Positions 6,295-14,435 of a stretch of DNA of 24,480 nucleotides are shown piece by piece; within the stretch, counting starts at the first letter, position 1, and the number at the start of each line of letters is the position of its first letter. The notes beneath the pieces were generated by a model that was not told the origin of the DNA, ran no database searches, and was given only the letters and a program-made list of their open reading frames with translations. The translations under genes were made by a program, and so were the position numbers. The stretch spans positions 1 to 24,480 of the forward strand of contig CAMNLA010000027.1 in NCBI GenBank assembly GCA_946542925.1, given 5' to 3'. This DNA comes from UBA4363 sp002393965 (GTDB lineage Bacteria > Bacteroidota > Bacteroidia > Bacteroidales > Paludibacteraceae).

Positions 6295-8412
6295 ATGGCA
6301 AAGCGCGATTTACATTTGACACGTAACATCGGTATCATGGCACACATCGATGCCGGTAAGACGACAACCTCCGAGCGTATCCTCTTCTACACGGGTAAGA
6401 CTCACAAGATCGGTGAGGTGCACGAGGGTGCCGCTACCATGGACTGGATGGCTCAGGAACAGGAGCGTGGTATCACCATTACCTCCGCTGCGACTACCTG
6501 CTACTGGAACTACAACAACAACCAGTATAAGATCAACCTTATTGACACTCCGGGACACGTGGACTTCACCGCTGAGGTGGAACGCTCCCTCCGTGTGCTC
6601 GACGGTGCCATCGCTACCTACTCCGCTGCCGACGGCGTTCAGCCGCAGAGCGAGACCGTATGGCGCCAGGCTGACAAATACAACGTGCCGCGTATCGGAT
6701 ACGTCAACAAGATGGACCGCTCCGGTGCCGACTTCTTCGAGACACTCACGCAGATGAAGACCATGCTCGGCGCTCATCCGGTCGCTATCCAGATTCCTAT
6801 CGGCGCCGAAGAGAACTTCAAGGGCGTCGTGGACCTTATCAAGATGAAGGCCATTGTATGGAACGACGAGACCATGGGTGCTGAATACGAAGTGTCCGAT
6901 ATCCCTGCCGACCTCCAGGCCGAGGCTGAGGAATGGCGCGCCAAACTCCTCGACGACGTCGCTGCTTTCGACGACGAGGTGATGGAGAAATACCTCGAGG
7001 ACCCGGATTCCCTCACCGAAGAGGATATCATCAAGGCTACCCGCAAGGGCTGCATCTCCCAGGAAATCTGCCCGATGCTCCTCGGCTCTTCCTACAAGAA
7101 TAAGGGCGTGCAGTGCCTCCTCGACTATACCTGCGCTTTCCTCCCTTCTCCGATGGATACCGAGAACATCATCGGTACCAACCCTCGCACAGGCGAAGAG
7201 GAAGACCGCAAACCGGACGAGGCTGAACCGACGTCCGCACTCGCCTTCAAGATCGCTACCGACCCGTTCGTCGGACGCCTCTGCTTCTTCCGTGTCTATT
7301 CCGGTAAGATCGAGGCTGGATCCTATGTCTATAACAGCCGCTCGGACAAGAAGGAACGTATCTCCCGCTTGTTCCAGATGCACTCCAACCACCAGAACCC
7401 TGTTGACGTCATCGACGCCGGTGACATCGGCGCGGGAGTCGGCTTCAAGGATATCCGCACCGGCGATACGCTCTGCGACGAGGCACACCCGATCGTACTC
7501 GAGTCCATGGAGTTCCCTGATCCGGTGATCGGTATCTCCGTAGAACCGAAGACACAGGCCGACGTTGACAAACTCGGCATCGGACTCGCTAAACTCGCTG
7601 AGGAAGACCCTACCTTCCGCGTCGAGACCAACCAGGAGACCGGCGAGACCGTTATCTCCGGTATGGGTGAGCTCCACCTCGATATCATCCTCGACCGCCT
7701 CAAACGTGAGTTCAAGGTAGAGTGCAACCAGGGACGCCCTCAGGTGGCTTACAAGGAAACCATCAAGGATACCGTCGAGCACCGCGAGGTTTACAAGAAG
7801 CAGACCGGTGGTCGTGGTAAGTTCGCCGACATCGTGGTCGAGGTAGGACCTGTCGATCCTGACTTCGACGGCGACCTCCAGTTCGTCGACGTTGTCAAGG
7901 GCGGTAACGTGCCGAAGGAGTTCATCCCTTGCGTTCAGAAGGGATTCTCCGTTGCCATGAAGTCCGGTGTGCTCGCCGGATTCCCGGTGGACCAGCTCAA
8001 GGTGACGCTCAAGGACGGTTCTTTCCATCCGGTGGACTCCGACCAGCTCTCCTTCGAGGTGGCTGCCCAGATGGCTTTCAAGGCCGCTTGCGCTAAGGCA
8101 ACTCCGGTTCTCCTCGAACCGATCATGAAACTCGAGGTCGTTACTCCGGAAGAGAACATGGGTGACGTCATCGGCGACCTTAACAAGCGTCGCGGACAGG
8201 TCGAGGGAATGGACAGCACCAAGAGCGGCGCACGTATCGTACGCGCCAAGGTGCCTCTCTCCATGCTCTTCGGCTATGTGACCGACCTGCGTACCATTAC
8301 CTCCGGACGCGCAACCTCCAGCATGGAGTTCTCCCACTACGCCGAGGTTTCCACCGCCATTGCCAAAGGCATTGTCGAGGAACACAAGGGACACCCTGAA
8401 CTGCTGAAGTAA
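6295..8412 (+). CDS. fusA: Elongation factor G
   Basis: Translocation GTPase that moves tRNA-mRNA through the ribosome and also acts in recycling. The 705-residue protein has the full set of G motifs: AHIDAGKT (16-23), RGITITSA (58-65), DTPGH (84-88) and NKMD (138-141). Domain IV is recognisable from GGRGKFADIVVEVGP, and its tip region includes HPVDSDQLSFE. It stands in the usual place after rpsG. No tuf gene follows, unlike the enterobacterial str operon. A 56-base hairpin separates it from rpsJ. Confidence 0.98.
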   Translation: MAKRDLHLTRNIGIMAHIDAGKTTTSERILFYTGKTHKIGEVHEGAATMDWMAQEQERGITITSAATTCYWNYNNNQYKINLIDTPGHVDFTAEVERSLRVLDGAIATYSAADGVQPQSETVWRQADKYNVPRIGYVNKMDRSGADFFETLTQMKTMLGAHPVAIQIPIGAEENFKGVVDLIKMKAIVWNDETMGAEYEVSDIPADLQAEAEEWRAKLLDDVAAFDDEVMEKYLEDPDSLTEEDIIKATRKGCISQEICPMLLGSSYKNKGVQCLLDYTCAFLPSPMDTENIIGTNPRTGEEEDRKPDEAEPTSALAFKIATDPFVGRLCFFRVYSGKIEAGSYVYNSRSDKKERISRLFQMHSNHQNPVDVIDAGDIGAGVGFKDIRTGDTLCDEAHPIVLESMEFPDPVIGISVEPKTQADVDKLGIGLAKLAEEDPTFRVETNQETGETVISGMGELHLDIILDRLKREFKVECNQGRPQVAYKETIKDTVEHREVYKKQTGGRGKFADIVVEVGPVDPDFDGDLQFVDVVKGGNVPKEFIPCVQKGFSVAMKSGVLAGFPVDQLKVTLKDGSFHPVDSDQLSFEVAAQMAFKAACAKATPVLLEPIMKLEVVTPEENMGDVIGDLNKRRGQVEGMDSTKSGARIVRAKVPLSMLFGYVTDLRTITSGRATSSMEFSHYAEVSTAIAKGIVEEHKGHPELLK

Positions 8413-8421
8413 AAAAAAACA

Positions 8422-8477
8422 TTTCCGTGTTGTACCTCGGTTAGCGAATGACTCTTAACCGGGGTCAACACACGGAA
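8422..8477 (+). promoter_or_regulatory. Long hairpin between fusA and rpsJ
   Basis: TTTCCGTGTTG...CCTCGGTTA on the left pairs with TAACCGGGG...CAACACACGGAAA on the right, giving about 20 pairs with one small bulge and a mismatch around a loop of roughly 12 bases (8444-8455). The nearest T-run is at 8494-8500, 16 bases past the stem, so it is not a standard terminator. An attenuator, processing site or ribosomal-protein binding site at the str/S10 junction is plausible. Confidence 0.65.
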
Positions 8478-8517
8478 AGACCAATACAAATCATTTTTTT
8501 AATTATTCAAAAAGACA

Positions 8518-8823
8518 ATGAGTCAGAAAATCAGAATCAAACTCAAGAGCTACGACCATAACCTGGTCGACAAGTCAGCCGATAAGATCGTCAAGACGGT
8601 CAAGGCAACGGGCGCTACGGTCAGCGGTCCTATTCCGCTCCCTACCCACAAGAAGATCTTCACCGTCAACCGCTCCACCTTCGTCAACAAGAAGTCACGC
8701 GAGCAGTTCCAACTCAGCTCGTTCAAACGACTGATCGACATCTACAACTCTTCTGCCAAGACGGTTGACTCCCTGATGAAACTCGAACTCCCTTCCGGCG
8801 TCGACGTGGAAATCAAGGTCTGA
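8518..8823 (+). CDS. rpsJ: 30S ribosomal protein S10
   Basis: Small-subunit head protein, also the NusE partner of NusB in antitermination complexes. The 101-residue protein has the typical IRIKLKSYDHNLVDKSA start and the GPIPLPTHKKIFTVNRS loop. It opens the S10 gene group after the long fusA-rpsJ hairpin. A 63-base AT-rich gap separates it from rplC. Confidence 0.98.
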   Translation: MSQKIRIKLKSYDHNLVDKSADKIVKTVKATGATVSGPIPLPTHKKIFTVNRSTFVNKKSREQFQLSSFKRLIDIYNSSAKTVDSLMKLELPSGVDVEIKV

Positions 8824-8886
8824 TCCTCTCCAGAGTGCGAAACGTAAAACAGAAATAAATTTTTATATCAATAATTCATATTTGAA

Positions 8887-9504
8887 ATGCCAGGATTATT
8901 AGGAAAAAAAATCGGAATGACATCCGTTTTCAGTGCCGAGGGAAAGAATATTCCATGCACTGTTATCGAAGCAGGTCCTTGCGTGGTTACGCAGATCAAG
9001 ACGGCTGAGAAGGACGGTTACGACGCTCTCCAGGTCGGCTTCCAGGAAACAACCGAGAAGCACGTTACCAAGGCAGAACTCGGACACTTCAACAAGGCCG
9101 GCGTAGCCCCACAGAGACACTTGGCCGAGTTCAAGGATTTTGAGGGAGACTACACCGTCGGACAGGCAATCAAGGCCGACCTCTTCGCGGAGAATGAGTT
9201 CGTTGACGTCATCGGCACCTCCAAGGGTAAAGGTTTCCAGGGCGTCGTGAAACGCCACGGATTCGGCGGCGTCGGACAGGCTACACACGGTCAGGACGAC
9301 CGTCTGCGCGCTCCGGGTTCGCTCGGCGGTTCCTCCTATCCTGCTAAGGTCTTCAAAGGTATGAGAATGGCCGGCAGAATGGGCGGGGAACGCGTGACCG
9401 TACAAAACCTTCAAGTGCTGAAAGTGATTCCTGAAAACAACCTCATCATCGTCAAGGGGAGTGTGCCGGGAGCCAAAGGTTCAATTCTAATCATCAACAA
9501 GTAA
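8887..9504 (+). CDS. rplC: 50S ribosomal protein L3
   Basis: Early-assembly 23S rRNA-binding protein whose loop reaches towards the peptidyl-transferase centre. The 205 residues begin MPGLLGKKIGMTSVF and include the conserved GTSKGKGFQGVVKRHGFGG and GSLGGSSYPAKVFKGMRMAGRMG stretches. The normal family length is about 205-210. It lies 4 bases before rplD, suggesting translational coupling. The start is an ATG with no Shine-Dalgarno. Confidence 0.98.
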   Translation: MPGLLGKKIGMTSVFSAEGKNIPCTVIEAGPCVVTQIKTAEKDGYDALQVGFQETTEKHVTKAELGHFNKAGVAPQRHLAEFKDFEGDYTVGQAIKADLFAENEFVDVIGTSKGKGFQGVVKRHGFGGVGQATHGQDDRLRAPGSLGGSSYPAKVFKGMRMAGRMGGERVTVQNLQVLKVIPENNLIIVKGSVPGAKGSILIINK

Positions 9505-9508
9505 GAAA

Positions 9509-10141
9509 ATGGAACTGAGTATATATAACATCAAAGGCGAAGATACCGGTAGAAAGATCACTCTCAACGACTCTATCTACGCTATCGAGAAGCCGAACGA
9601 CCATGCTATCTACCTCGATGTCAAGCAGTACCTCGCTGACAATCGACAGGGAACGCATAAGACAAAAGAAAGAAGCGAACTCTCCGGTTCTACTCGCAAA
9701 CTCGGACGCCAGAAGGGTGGAGGCGGCGCTCGCCGTGGCGACATCAACTCCCCGGTTCTCGTCGGAGGTGCACGCGTCTTCGGACCGAAACCGCGCGACT
9801 ATAGCTTCAAACTCAACAAGAAAGTAAAACAACTCGCTCGTAAGTCCGCCCTGACCTACAAGGCTCAGGAGGATAACATCGTCGTTGTTGACTCGTTCAC
9901 CATCGACGCTCCGAAGACCAAGGATTTCATCGCTATCGCTAACAATTTGAAAGTGAACGATAAAAAATCCTTAATTGTTTTACCGGAACCAAATAAAAAC
10001 GTATATTTGTCAGCTCATAATTTGGGCAATGCCGAAGTTGTAACCGTTTCAGAATTAAATACTTACAAAATTCTGAATGCGGACAAACTTGTTCTTACCG
10101 AAGCATCGGTGACGGCTCTTGATCAAATATTTAAAGTTTAA
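9509..10141 (+). CDS. rplD: 50S ribosomal protein L4
   Basis: 23S rRNA-binding protein with a long loop in the exit-tunnel constriction. In enterobacteria it is also the S10-operon repressor. The 210-residue protein includes the tunnel-loop stretch GSTRKLGRQKGGGGARRGD (about residues 63-81) and GPKPRDYSFKLNKK. Codon usage changes sharply at about 9944. The last 65 codons are AT-rich and use TTG/TTA/CTT for Leu, with no CTC, whereas upstream CTC dominates. The protein sequence there is still a normal L4 C-terminus. The stop codon overlaps the Shine-Dalgarno sequence of rplW. Confidence 0.97.
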   Translation: MELSIYNIKGEDTGRKITLNDSIYAIEKPNDHAIYLDVKQYLADNRQGTHKTKERSELSGSTRKLGRQKGGGGARRGDINSPVLVGGARVFGPKPRDYSFKLNKKVKQLARKSALTYKAQEDNIVVVDSFTIDAPKTKDFIAIANNLKVNDKKSLIVLPEPNKNVYLSAHNLGNAEVVTVSELNTYKILNADKLVLTEASVTALDQIFKV

Positions 10142-10147
10142 AGGAGG
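10141..10147 (+). promoter_or_regulatory. Strong Shine-Dalgarno before rplW
   Basis: AAGGAGG ends 9 bases before the rplW ATG (10157) and overlaps the last base of the rplD stop codon. It is a full anti-SD complement, unusual here because most other genes in the window have none. Confidence 0.7.
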
Positions 10148-10156
10148 CAAAACAAG

Positions 10157-10447
10157 ATGGGAATTATCATAAAACCAATCGTTACCGAACAGTTGACCGC
10201 ACTGACCGACAAGTTCAATAAGTACGGCTTCCGTGTGGATAAGAATGCCAATAAGGTCGAGATCAAGAAAGCCATTGAGCAGATGTACAATGTTTCGGTG
10301 ATCAACGTCAACACCTCCACGCTGCCTGGAAAGAAAAAGTCCAGATACACCAAGGGAGGCATCATCAAGGGTGCGACAGGCTCGTTCAAGAAGGCCATCG
10401 TCACACTCAAGGAAGGAGACAAAATAGATTTTTATAGCAATATTTAA
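10157..10447 (+). CDS. rplW: 50S ribosomal protein L23
   Basis: Exit-tunnel rim protein that docks trigger factor and SRP. The 96-residue protein has the IIIKPIVTEQ N-terminus, the KVEIKKAIEQMYNVSV stretch and a shortened basic loop ending in GSFKKAIVTLKEGDKIDF, all typical. It is one of three genes here preceded by a strong Shine-Dalgarno sequence. It lies 15 bases after rplD and 8 before rplB. Confidence 0.97.
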   Translation: MGIIIKPIVTEQLTALTDKFNKYGFRVDKNANKVEIKKAIEQMYNVSVINVNTSTLPGKKKSRYTKGGIIKGATGSFKKAIVTLKEGDKIDFYSNI

Positions 10448-10455
10448 TTTAGAAA

Positions 10456-11280
10456 ATGGCTGTACGCAAATTCAAACCCTCAACGCCAGGGCAGAGACAC
10501 AAGATTATTGGTGCGTTCGACACAATTACTTCGAGCACACCAGAAAAGTCTCTTGTGATCGGAACATCACGGACCGGTGGTCGTAACAATGATGGAAAGA
10601 TGACCATGCGCTACATCGGCGGTGGACACAAGAGAAAATTCAGAGTAATTGATTTCCGTAGAGAAAAAGACGGTATCCCAGCTGTTGTCAAGACGATCGA
10701 ATACGACCCGAACCGCTCGGCTCGTATCGCTCTTCTTTTCTATGCAGATGGTGAAAAACGCTACATCCTCGCACCGAACGGACTACAGGTAGGCCAGACG
10801 GTGATGTCGGGCAAGGATGCCCTCCCTGAGGTAGGCAATGCGCTCCCGATGCAGTTCATCCCGCTCGGAACCGTGATTCACAACATCGAGATGAATCCCG
10901 GACAAGGCGCATCGCTCGTTCGTTCTGCAGGAACATTTGCTCAGTTGACCTCTAGAGAAGAAAATTACGCAATTATCAAGTTGCCTTCAGGTGAAACACG
11001 TAAACTCCTGAGTGCTTGCAAAGCAACGGTCGGAAGTGTTGGAAACAGCGACCACGCCCTCGAGAAGTCCGGCAAGGCTGGACGTTCCAGATGGCTCGGA
11101 CGCCGCCCTCGCAACCGTGGCGTCGTGATGAACCCTGTCGATCACCCGATGGGTGGTGGCGAAGGTCGTGCATCAGGTGGACACCCACGCTCTCGCAAGG
11201 GACTCTTGGCAAAGGGTTACAAGACTCGCACGCCGAAGAAGCAGTCCAACAAGTTTATTATTGAAAGAAGAAAGAAATAA
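10456..11280 (+). CDS. rplB: 50S ribosomal protein L2
   Basis: One of the most conserved large-subunit proteins, required for subunit joining and for the peptidyl-transferase centre. The 274 residues include GRNNDGKMTMRYIGGGHKRK near residue 43 and the C-terminal NPVDHPMGGGEGR region. The motif reads HPMGGG where E. coli has HPHGGG. The protein ends in a basic KKQSNKFIIERRKK tail. It is flanked closely by rplW and rpsS, the standard S10 order. Confidence 0.98.
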   Translation: MAVRKFKPSTPGQRHKIIGAFDTITSSTPEKSLVIGTSRTGGRNNDGKMTMRYIGGGHKRKFRVIDFRREKDGIPAVVKTIEYDPNRSARIALLFYADGEKRYILAPNGLQVGQTVMSGKDALPEVGNALPMQFIPLGTVIHNIEMNPGQGASLVRSAGTFAQLTSREENYAIIKLPSGETRKLLSACKATVGSVGNSDHALEKSGKAGRSRWLGRRPRNRGVVMNPVDHPMGGGEGRASGGHPRSRKGLLAKGYKTRTPKKQSNKFIIERRKK

Positions 11281-11291
11281 AGTAATAGTAT

Positions 11292-11561
11292 ATGAGCCGT
11301 TCATTAAAAAAAGGACCATACATCGATCAGAACCTCGAAAAGAAAGTACTCGCCATGAACGAGTCCGGCAAGAAGTCGGTCGTTAAGACATGGGCGAGAG
11401 CTTCCATGATCTCTCCTGACTTTGTGGGTCACACCATAGCAGTGCACAATGGGAACAAGTTCATTCCTGTTTACGTTACCGAAAACATGGTAGGACACCG
11501 TCTCGGCGAATTCGCCCTGACACGCACCTTCCGTGGTCACTCCGGCAACAACAAAAAATAA
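11292..11561 (+). CDS. rpsS: 30S ribosomal protein S19
   Basis: Small-subunit head protein that contacts S13 and the A-site finger. The 89-residue protein starts MSRSLKKGPYID and has WARASMISPDFVGHTIAVHNGNKFIPVYV, ending RTFRGHSGNNKK. Length and sequence are standard. It lies 11 bases after rplB. Confidence 0.98.
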   Translation: MSRSLKKGPYIDQNLEKKVLAMNESGKKSVVKTWARASMISPDFVGHTIAVHNGNKFIPVYVTENMVGHRLGEFALTRTFRGHSGNNKK

Positions 11562-11588
11562 TTGCAAATAAAAAACTTCAAATAGAAA

Positions 11589-11993
11589 ATGGGTAAAAGA
11601 AAAAGACTGTCTGCAGAAAGACGTAAGGAAGCCCAGAAAACTCAATATTTCGCCAAGCTCAACAACGTGCCGAGCTCCCCGCGCAAAATGCGCGTACTCG
11701 CTGACCTCGTCAGAGGAATGGAGGTAAGCAAGGCACTCGGAGTCCTGAAATATTCTACCAAGGAGGCTTCCGGAAAACTCGAGAAATTATTGCGCTCAGC
11801 CATCGCTAACTGGGAACAGAAAACTTCCCGGAAAGCCGACGAGGTTTCACTCTATGTCAAGACCATCACCGTCGATGGCGGACGTACGCTCAAGAGACTC
11901 CGTCCGGCTCCGCAAGGACGTGGATACAGAATCCGCAAACGCTCTAACCACGTGACGATTGCGGTAGATACTAAACCAGAAGAAAACAAGTAA
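11589..11993 (+). CDS. rplV: 50S ribosomal protein L22
   Basis: Protein whose beta-hairpin lines the exit tunnel opposite L4. The 134 residues are longer than the roughly 110 of E. coli because of an extended N-terminus (MGKRKRLSAERRKEAQ) and C-terminus. The tunnel hairpin is recognisable at GGRTLKRLRPAPQGRGYRIRKRSNH (about residues 97-121). It lies 5 bases before rpsC. Confidence 0.97.
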   Translation: MGKRKRLSAERRKEAQKTQYFAKLNNVPSSPRKMRVLADLVRGMEVSKALGVLKYSTKEASGKLEKLLRSAIANWEQKTSRKADEVSLYVKTITVDGGRTLKRLRPAPQGRGYRIRKRSNHVTIAVDTKPEENK

Positions 11994-11998
11994 GCAAG

Positions 11999-12739
11999 AT
12001 GGGACAGAAGATCAATCCAATTAGCAATCGTTTAGGTATCGTCAGAGGTTGGGACTCCAACTGGTTCGGCGGCAAAAACTACGGCGACACGATCGTGGAA
12101 GACGGCAAAATCAGAGACTATCTCAACGCCCGCCTTGCTAAAGCAAGCCTCTCGAGAATCATCATCGAGCGCACGCTCAAACTGGTTACCATTACCGTTT
12201 GCACAGCCCGTCCGGGTGTGATCATCGGTAAGGGTGGTTCCGAGGTTGACAAACTCAAGGAAGAACTCAAGAAAATTACGGATAAGGAAGTACAGATCAA
12301 CATCTACGAGGTGAAACGACCTGAACTCGATGCTACGATTGTTGCCAACAACATCGCTCGCCAGATCGAGGGCAAGATCGCTTACCGACGTGCCATCAAG
12401 ACCGCTATCTCTTCTTCGATGAGAATGGGTGCTGAAGGTATCAAGGTGCATATCTCCGGACGTCTCAATGGTGCTGAGATGGCCCGCTCCGAGATGTACA
12501 AGGAAGGTCGTACCCCGCTCCACACGTTCCGCGCTGACATCGACTACGCGCAGGCTACCGCTCTCACCAAGGTCGGTACCATCGGCATCAAGGTCTGGAT
12601 CTGCCGCGGCGAAGTGTACGGAAAACGCGACCTTACCCCTGACTTCACAGCCAAGGAGAATGCGCATCAGGGCGGCGAACGTCGCAACGAACGTGGCGGC
12701 GATCGCGGTGGCTTCCGTAAGAAGAGAACTAACAAATAA
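11999..12739 (+). CDS. rpsC: 30S ribosomal protein S3
   Basis: mRNA-entry-channel protein with an N-terminal KH domain. MGQKINPISNRLGI opens the protein. The KH GxxG loop is GKGG at residues 77-80 within GVIIGKGGSEVDKLK. The S3 C-terminal domain (GAEGIKVHISGRLNGAEMAR) follows. The 246 residues end in a Gly/Arg/Asn-rich basic tail (about 30 residues). The 5-base gap to rplV suggests coupled translation. Confidence 0.98.
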   Translation: MGQKINPISNRLGIVRGWDSNWFGGKNYGDTIVEDGKIRDYLNARLAKASLSRIIIERTLKLVTITVCTARPGVIIGKGGSEVDKLKEELKKITDKEVQINIYEVKRPELDATIVANNIARQIEGKIAYRRAIKTAISSSMRMGAEGIKVHISGRLNGAEMARSEMYKEGRTPLHTFRADIDYAQATALTKVGTIGIKVWICRGEVYGKRDLTPDFTAKENAHQGGERRNERGGDRGGFRKKRTNK

Positions 12740-12764
12740 AAAAACTTCAAGAAAGTAAGAGATT

Positions 12765-13196
12765 ATGTTACAACCTAAACGAACCAAATATAGAAGACAC
12801 CAGAAGGGCCGTCTCAAAGGAAATGCCCAGAGAGGCAACCAACTCTCCTTCGGCTCCTTCGGTATCAAGTCTTTGGATACGAAGTGGCTCACCGGTCGAC
12901 AGATCGAGGCTGCGCGTGTCGCCGTGACTCGTTACATGCAGCGTGAAGGTCAGATCTGGATCCGCATCTTCCCGGACAAGGTACAGACAAAGAAACCTTT
13001 GGACGTACGTATGGGTAAGGGAAAAGGTGACCCGGTCGGCTTCGTCGCTACCGTAACTCCGGGACGTATGATCATTGAGGTCGATGGCGTCGCTCCTGAA
13101 ATCGCTAAGGAGGCTCTCCGCCTCGCGGCTCAGAAGCTCCCTGTCAAGACCAAGTTCGTCACAAGACGTGATTTTGACCCAACTGTTAATGTTTAA
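12765..13196 (+). CDS. rplP: 50S ribosomal protein L16
   Basis: Late-assembly protein at the A-site side of the central protuberance. The 143 residues include MLQPKRTKYRRHQKGRLKG, the GRQIEAARVAVTRYMQREG segment and GKGKGDPVGFVATV. The conserved Arg in the R-M-G-K-G region, the substrate of the YcfD hydroxylase in E. coli, is present at RMGKGKG. Family length is normal. Confidence 0.98.
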   Translation: MLQPKRTKYRRHQKGRLKGNAQRGNQLSFGSFGIKSLDTKWLTGRQIEAARVAVTRYMQREGQIWIRIFPDKVQTKKPLDVRMGKGKGDPVGFVATVTPGRMIIEVDGVAPEIAKEALRLAAQKLPVKTKFVTRRDFDPTVNV

Positions 13197-13202
13197 GCTA
13201 TT

Positions 13203-13403
13203 ATGAAGACCAAAGAAATCAGAGAATTGTCAACGGAGGAGATCGCGGAGCGCATTGCAGTGGCAAAAAACTCTCTCGACAACCTCAAGATCAATCACAG
13301 TATTTCTCCGCTCGACAACCCGATGCAGATCAAGGAGACCCGTCGCGACATCGCACGGCTCAACACCGAACTCACCAAGCGGAAAAACGAAGAAAACAAA
13401 TAA
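13203..13403 (+). CDS. rpmC: 50S ribosomal protein L29
   Basis: Small two-helix protein next to L23 at the tunnel exit. It has 66 residues, starting MKTKEIRELSTEEIAER and continuing with DNPMQIKETRRDIARLNTEL. It lies between rplP (6-base gap) and rpsQ (6-base gap), the universal order. Confidence 0.97.
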   Translation: MKTKEIRELSTEEIAERIAVAKNSLDNLKINHSISPLDNPMQIKETRRDIARLNTELTKRKNEENK

Positions 13404-13409
13404 TCAGCC

Positions 13410-13664
13410 ATGGATAGAAACTTAAGAAAAGTAAGAGCGGGAATCGTCTCCTCCAACAAGATGGACAAGACCATCACGGTCTCCGTCAAGTACAAGGAGA
13501 AACACCCGATTTATGGTAAATTCGTCTCCAAGACAAAGAAATACCACGCACACGACGAGAAAAACGAGTGCAACCAGGGCGACACCGTTCGTATCATGGA
13601 GACTCGACCTCTCAGCAAGACAAAGAGATGGAGACTCGTAGAAATTATAGAAAGGGCTAAATAA
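13410..13664 (+). CDS. rpsQ: 30S ribosomal protein S17
   Basis: Primary 16S rRNA-binding OB-fold protein. The 84 residues begin MDRNLRKVRAGIVSSNKMDKT and include KYHAHDEKNECNQGDTVRI and ETRPLSKTKRWRLVEI. The stop codon overlaps the rplN start by one base (TAATG), implying coupled translation. Confidence 0.97.
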   Translation: MDRNLRKVRAGIVSSNKMDKTITVSVKYKEKHPIYGKFVSKTKKYHAHDEKNECNQGDTVRIMETRPLSKTKRWRLVEIIERAK

Positions 13665-14029
13665 TGATACAGACAGAAACAAGATTAGCAGTAGCCGACA
13701 ACAGCGGCGCTAAGGAAGTCCTCTGCTTCCGCATCCTCGGAGGTACCGGCAAACGCTATGCCACCGTGGGCGATACCATCGTCGTGGCTGTCAAGAGCGC
13801 CATCCCTTCAGGCGACGTCAAGAAAGGTACCGTCTCCAAGGCTATCGTCGTTCGCACCAAGAAGGAAATCCGCCGCCAGGACGGATCCTACATCCGCTTC
13901 GACGACAACGCATGCGTGCTCCTCAACAACGCCGGCGAACTCCGCGGCAGCCGTATCTTCGGCCCTGTCGCAAGAGAGATCCGTGGCGTCAATATGAAGA
14001 TCGTCTCGCTCGCTCCAGAGGTATTATAA
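13664..14029 (+). CDS. rplN: 50S ribosomal protein L14
   Basis: Large-subunit interface protein forming bridges with 16S rRNA. The 121 residues start MIQTETRLAVADNSGAKE and include the conserved TVSKAIVVRTKKEIRRQDGSY and FDDNACVLLN segments. The ATG overlaps the rpsQ stop codon. An 85-base gap with a possible TTCCC/GGGAA pairing (14046-14096) separates it from rplX. Confidence 0.98.
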   Translation: MIQTETRLAVADNSGAKEVLCFRILGGTGKRYATVGDTIVVAVKSAIPSGDVKKGTVSKAIVVRTKKEIRRQDGSYIRFDDNACVLLNNAGELRGSRIFGPVAREIRGVNMKIVSLAPEVL

Positions 14030-14114
14030 GAGTAATTAACCCCACTTCCCGACTCTCGGATTCCACCAACACCGGATCCTCGTCACGGAAGGGAACATCG
14101 AACCAAATTAAACA

Positions 14115-14435
14115 ATGAGTAAGTTACATATCAAAAAGGGCGACACCGTCTATGTCAACGCTGGCGACGACAAGGGTAAGACCGGAAAGGTCCTCTCTGT
14201 CGAGGTCAAGAAGCAGCGTGCCATCGTCGAGGGTGTCAACCTCGTGTCTAAACACACGAAGCCGAATGCCAAGAACCCACAGGGCGGTATCATCAAGAAG
14301 GAGGCATCCGTGCATATTTCTAACTTAAACGTAGTAGATCCGAAAAGCGGCAAGCCAACACGCATCGGACGACGTCTGGGCGACAAGGATAAACTCGTTC
14401 GCTACGCTAAAAAATCAGGAGAGGAAATCAAATAA
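14115..14435 (+). CDS. rplX: 50S ribosomal protein L24
   Basis: Assembly-initiating 23S rRNA-binding protein with an N-terminal KOW motif. The 106 residues include KLHIKKGDTVYVNAGDDKGKTGKV and the KHTKPNAKNPQGGIIKKEA segment. The stop codon overlaps the rplE start (TAATGG, one base), so the two are probably coupled. Confidence 0.97.
   Translation: MSKLHIKKGDTVYVNAGDDKGKTGKVLSVEVKKQRAIVEGVNLVSKHTKPNAKNPQGGIIKKEASVHISNLNVVDPKSGKPTRIGRRLGDKDKLVRYAKKSGEEIK

Noticed and set aside
6310..8394. 694-codon minus-strand frame antisense to fusA
   Set aside because: It is the shadow of the strong C-ending codon bias of fusA. Similar long antisense frames lie opposite alaS, secY and rpoA.
8422..8477. Intrinsic terminator between fusA and rpsJ
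   Set aside because: The stem is strong but no T-run follows it directly, and rpsJ to rplQ needs read-through since no good promoter is seen before rpsJ.
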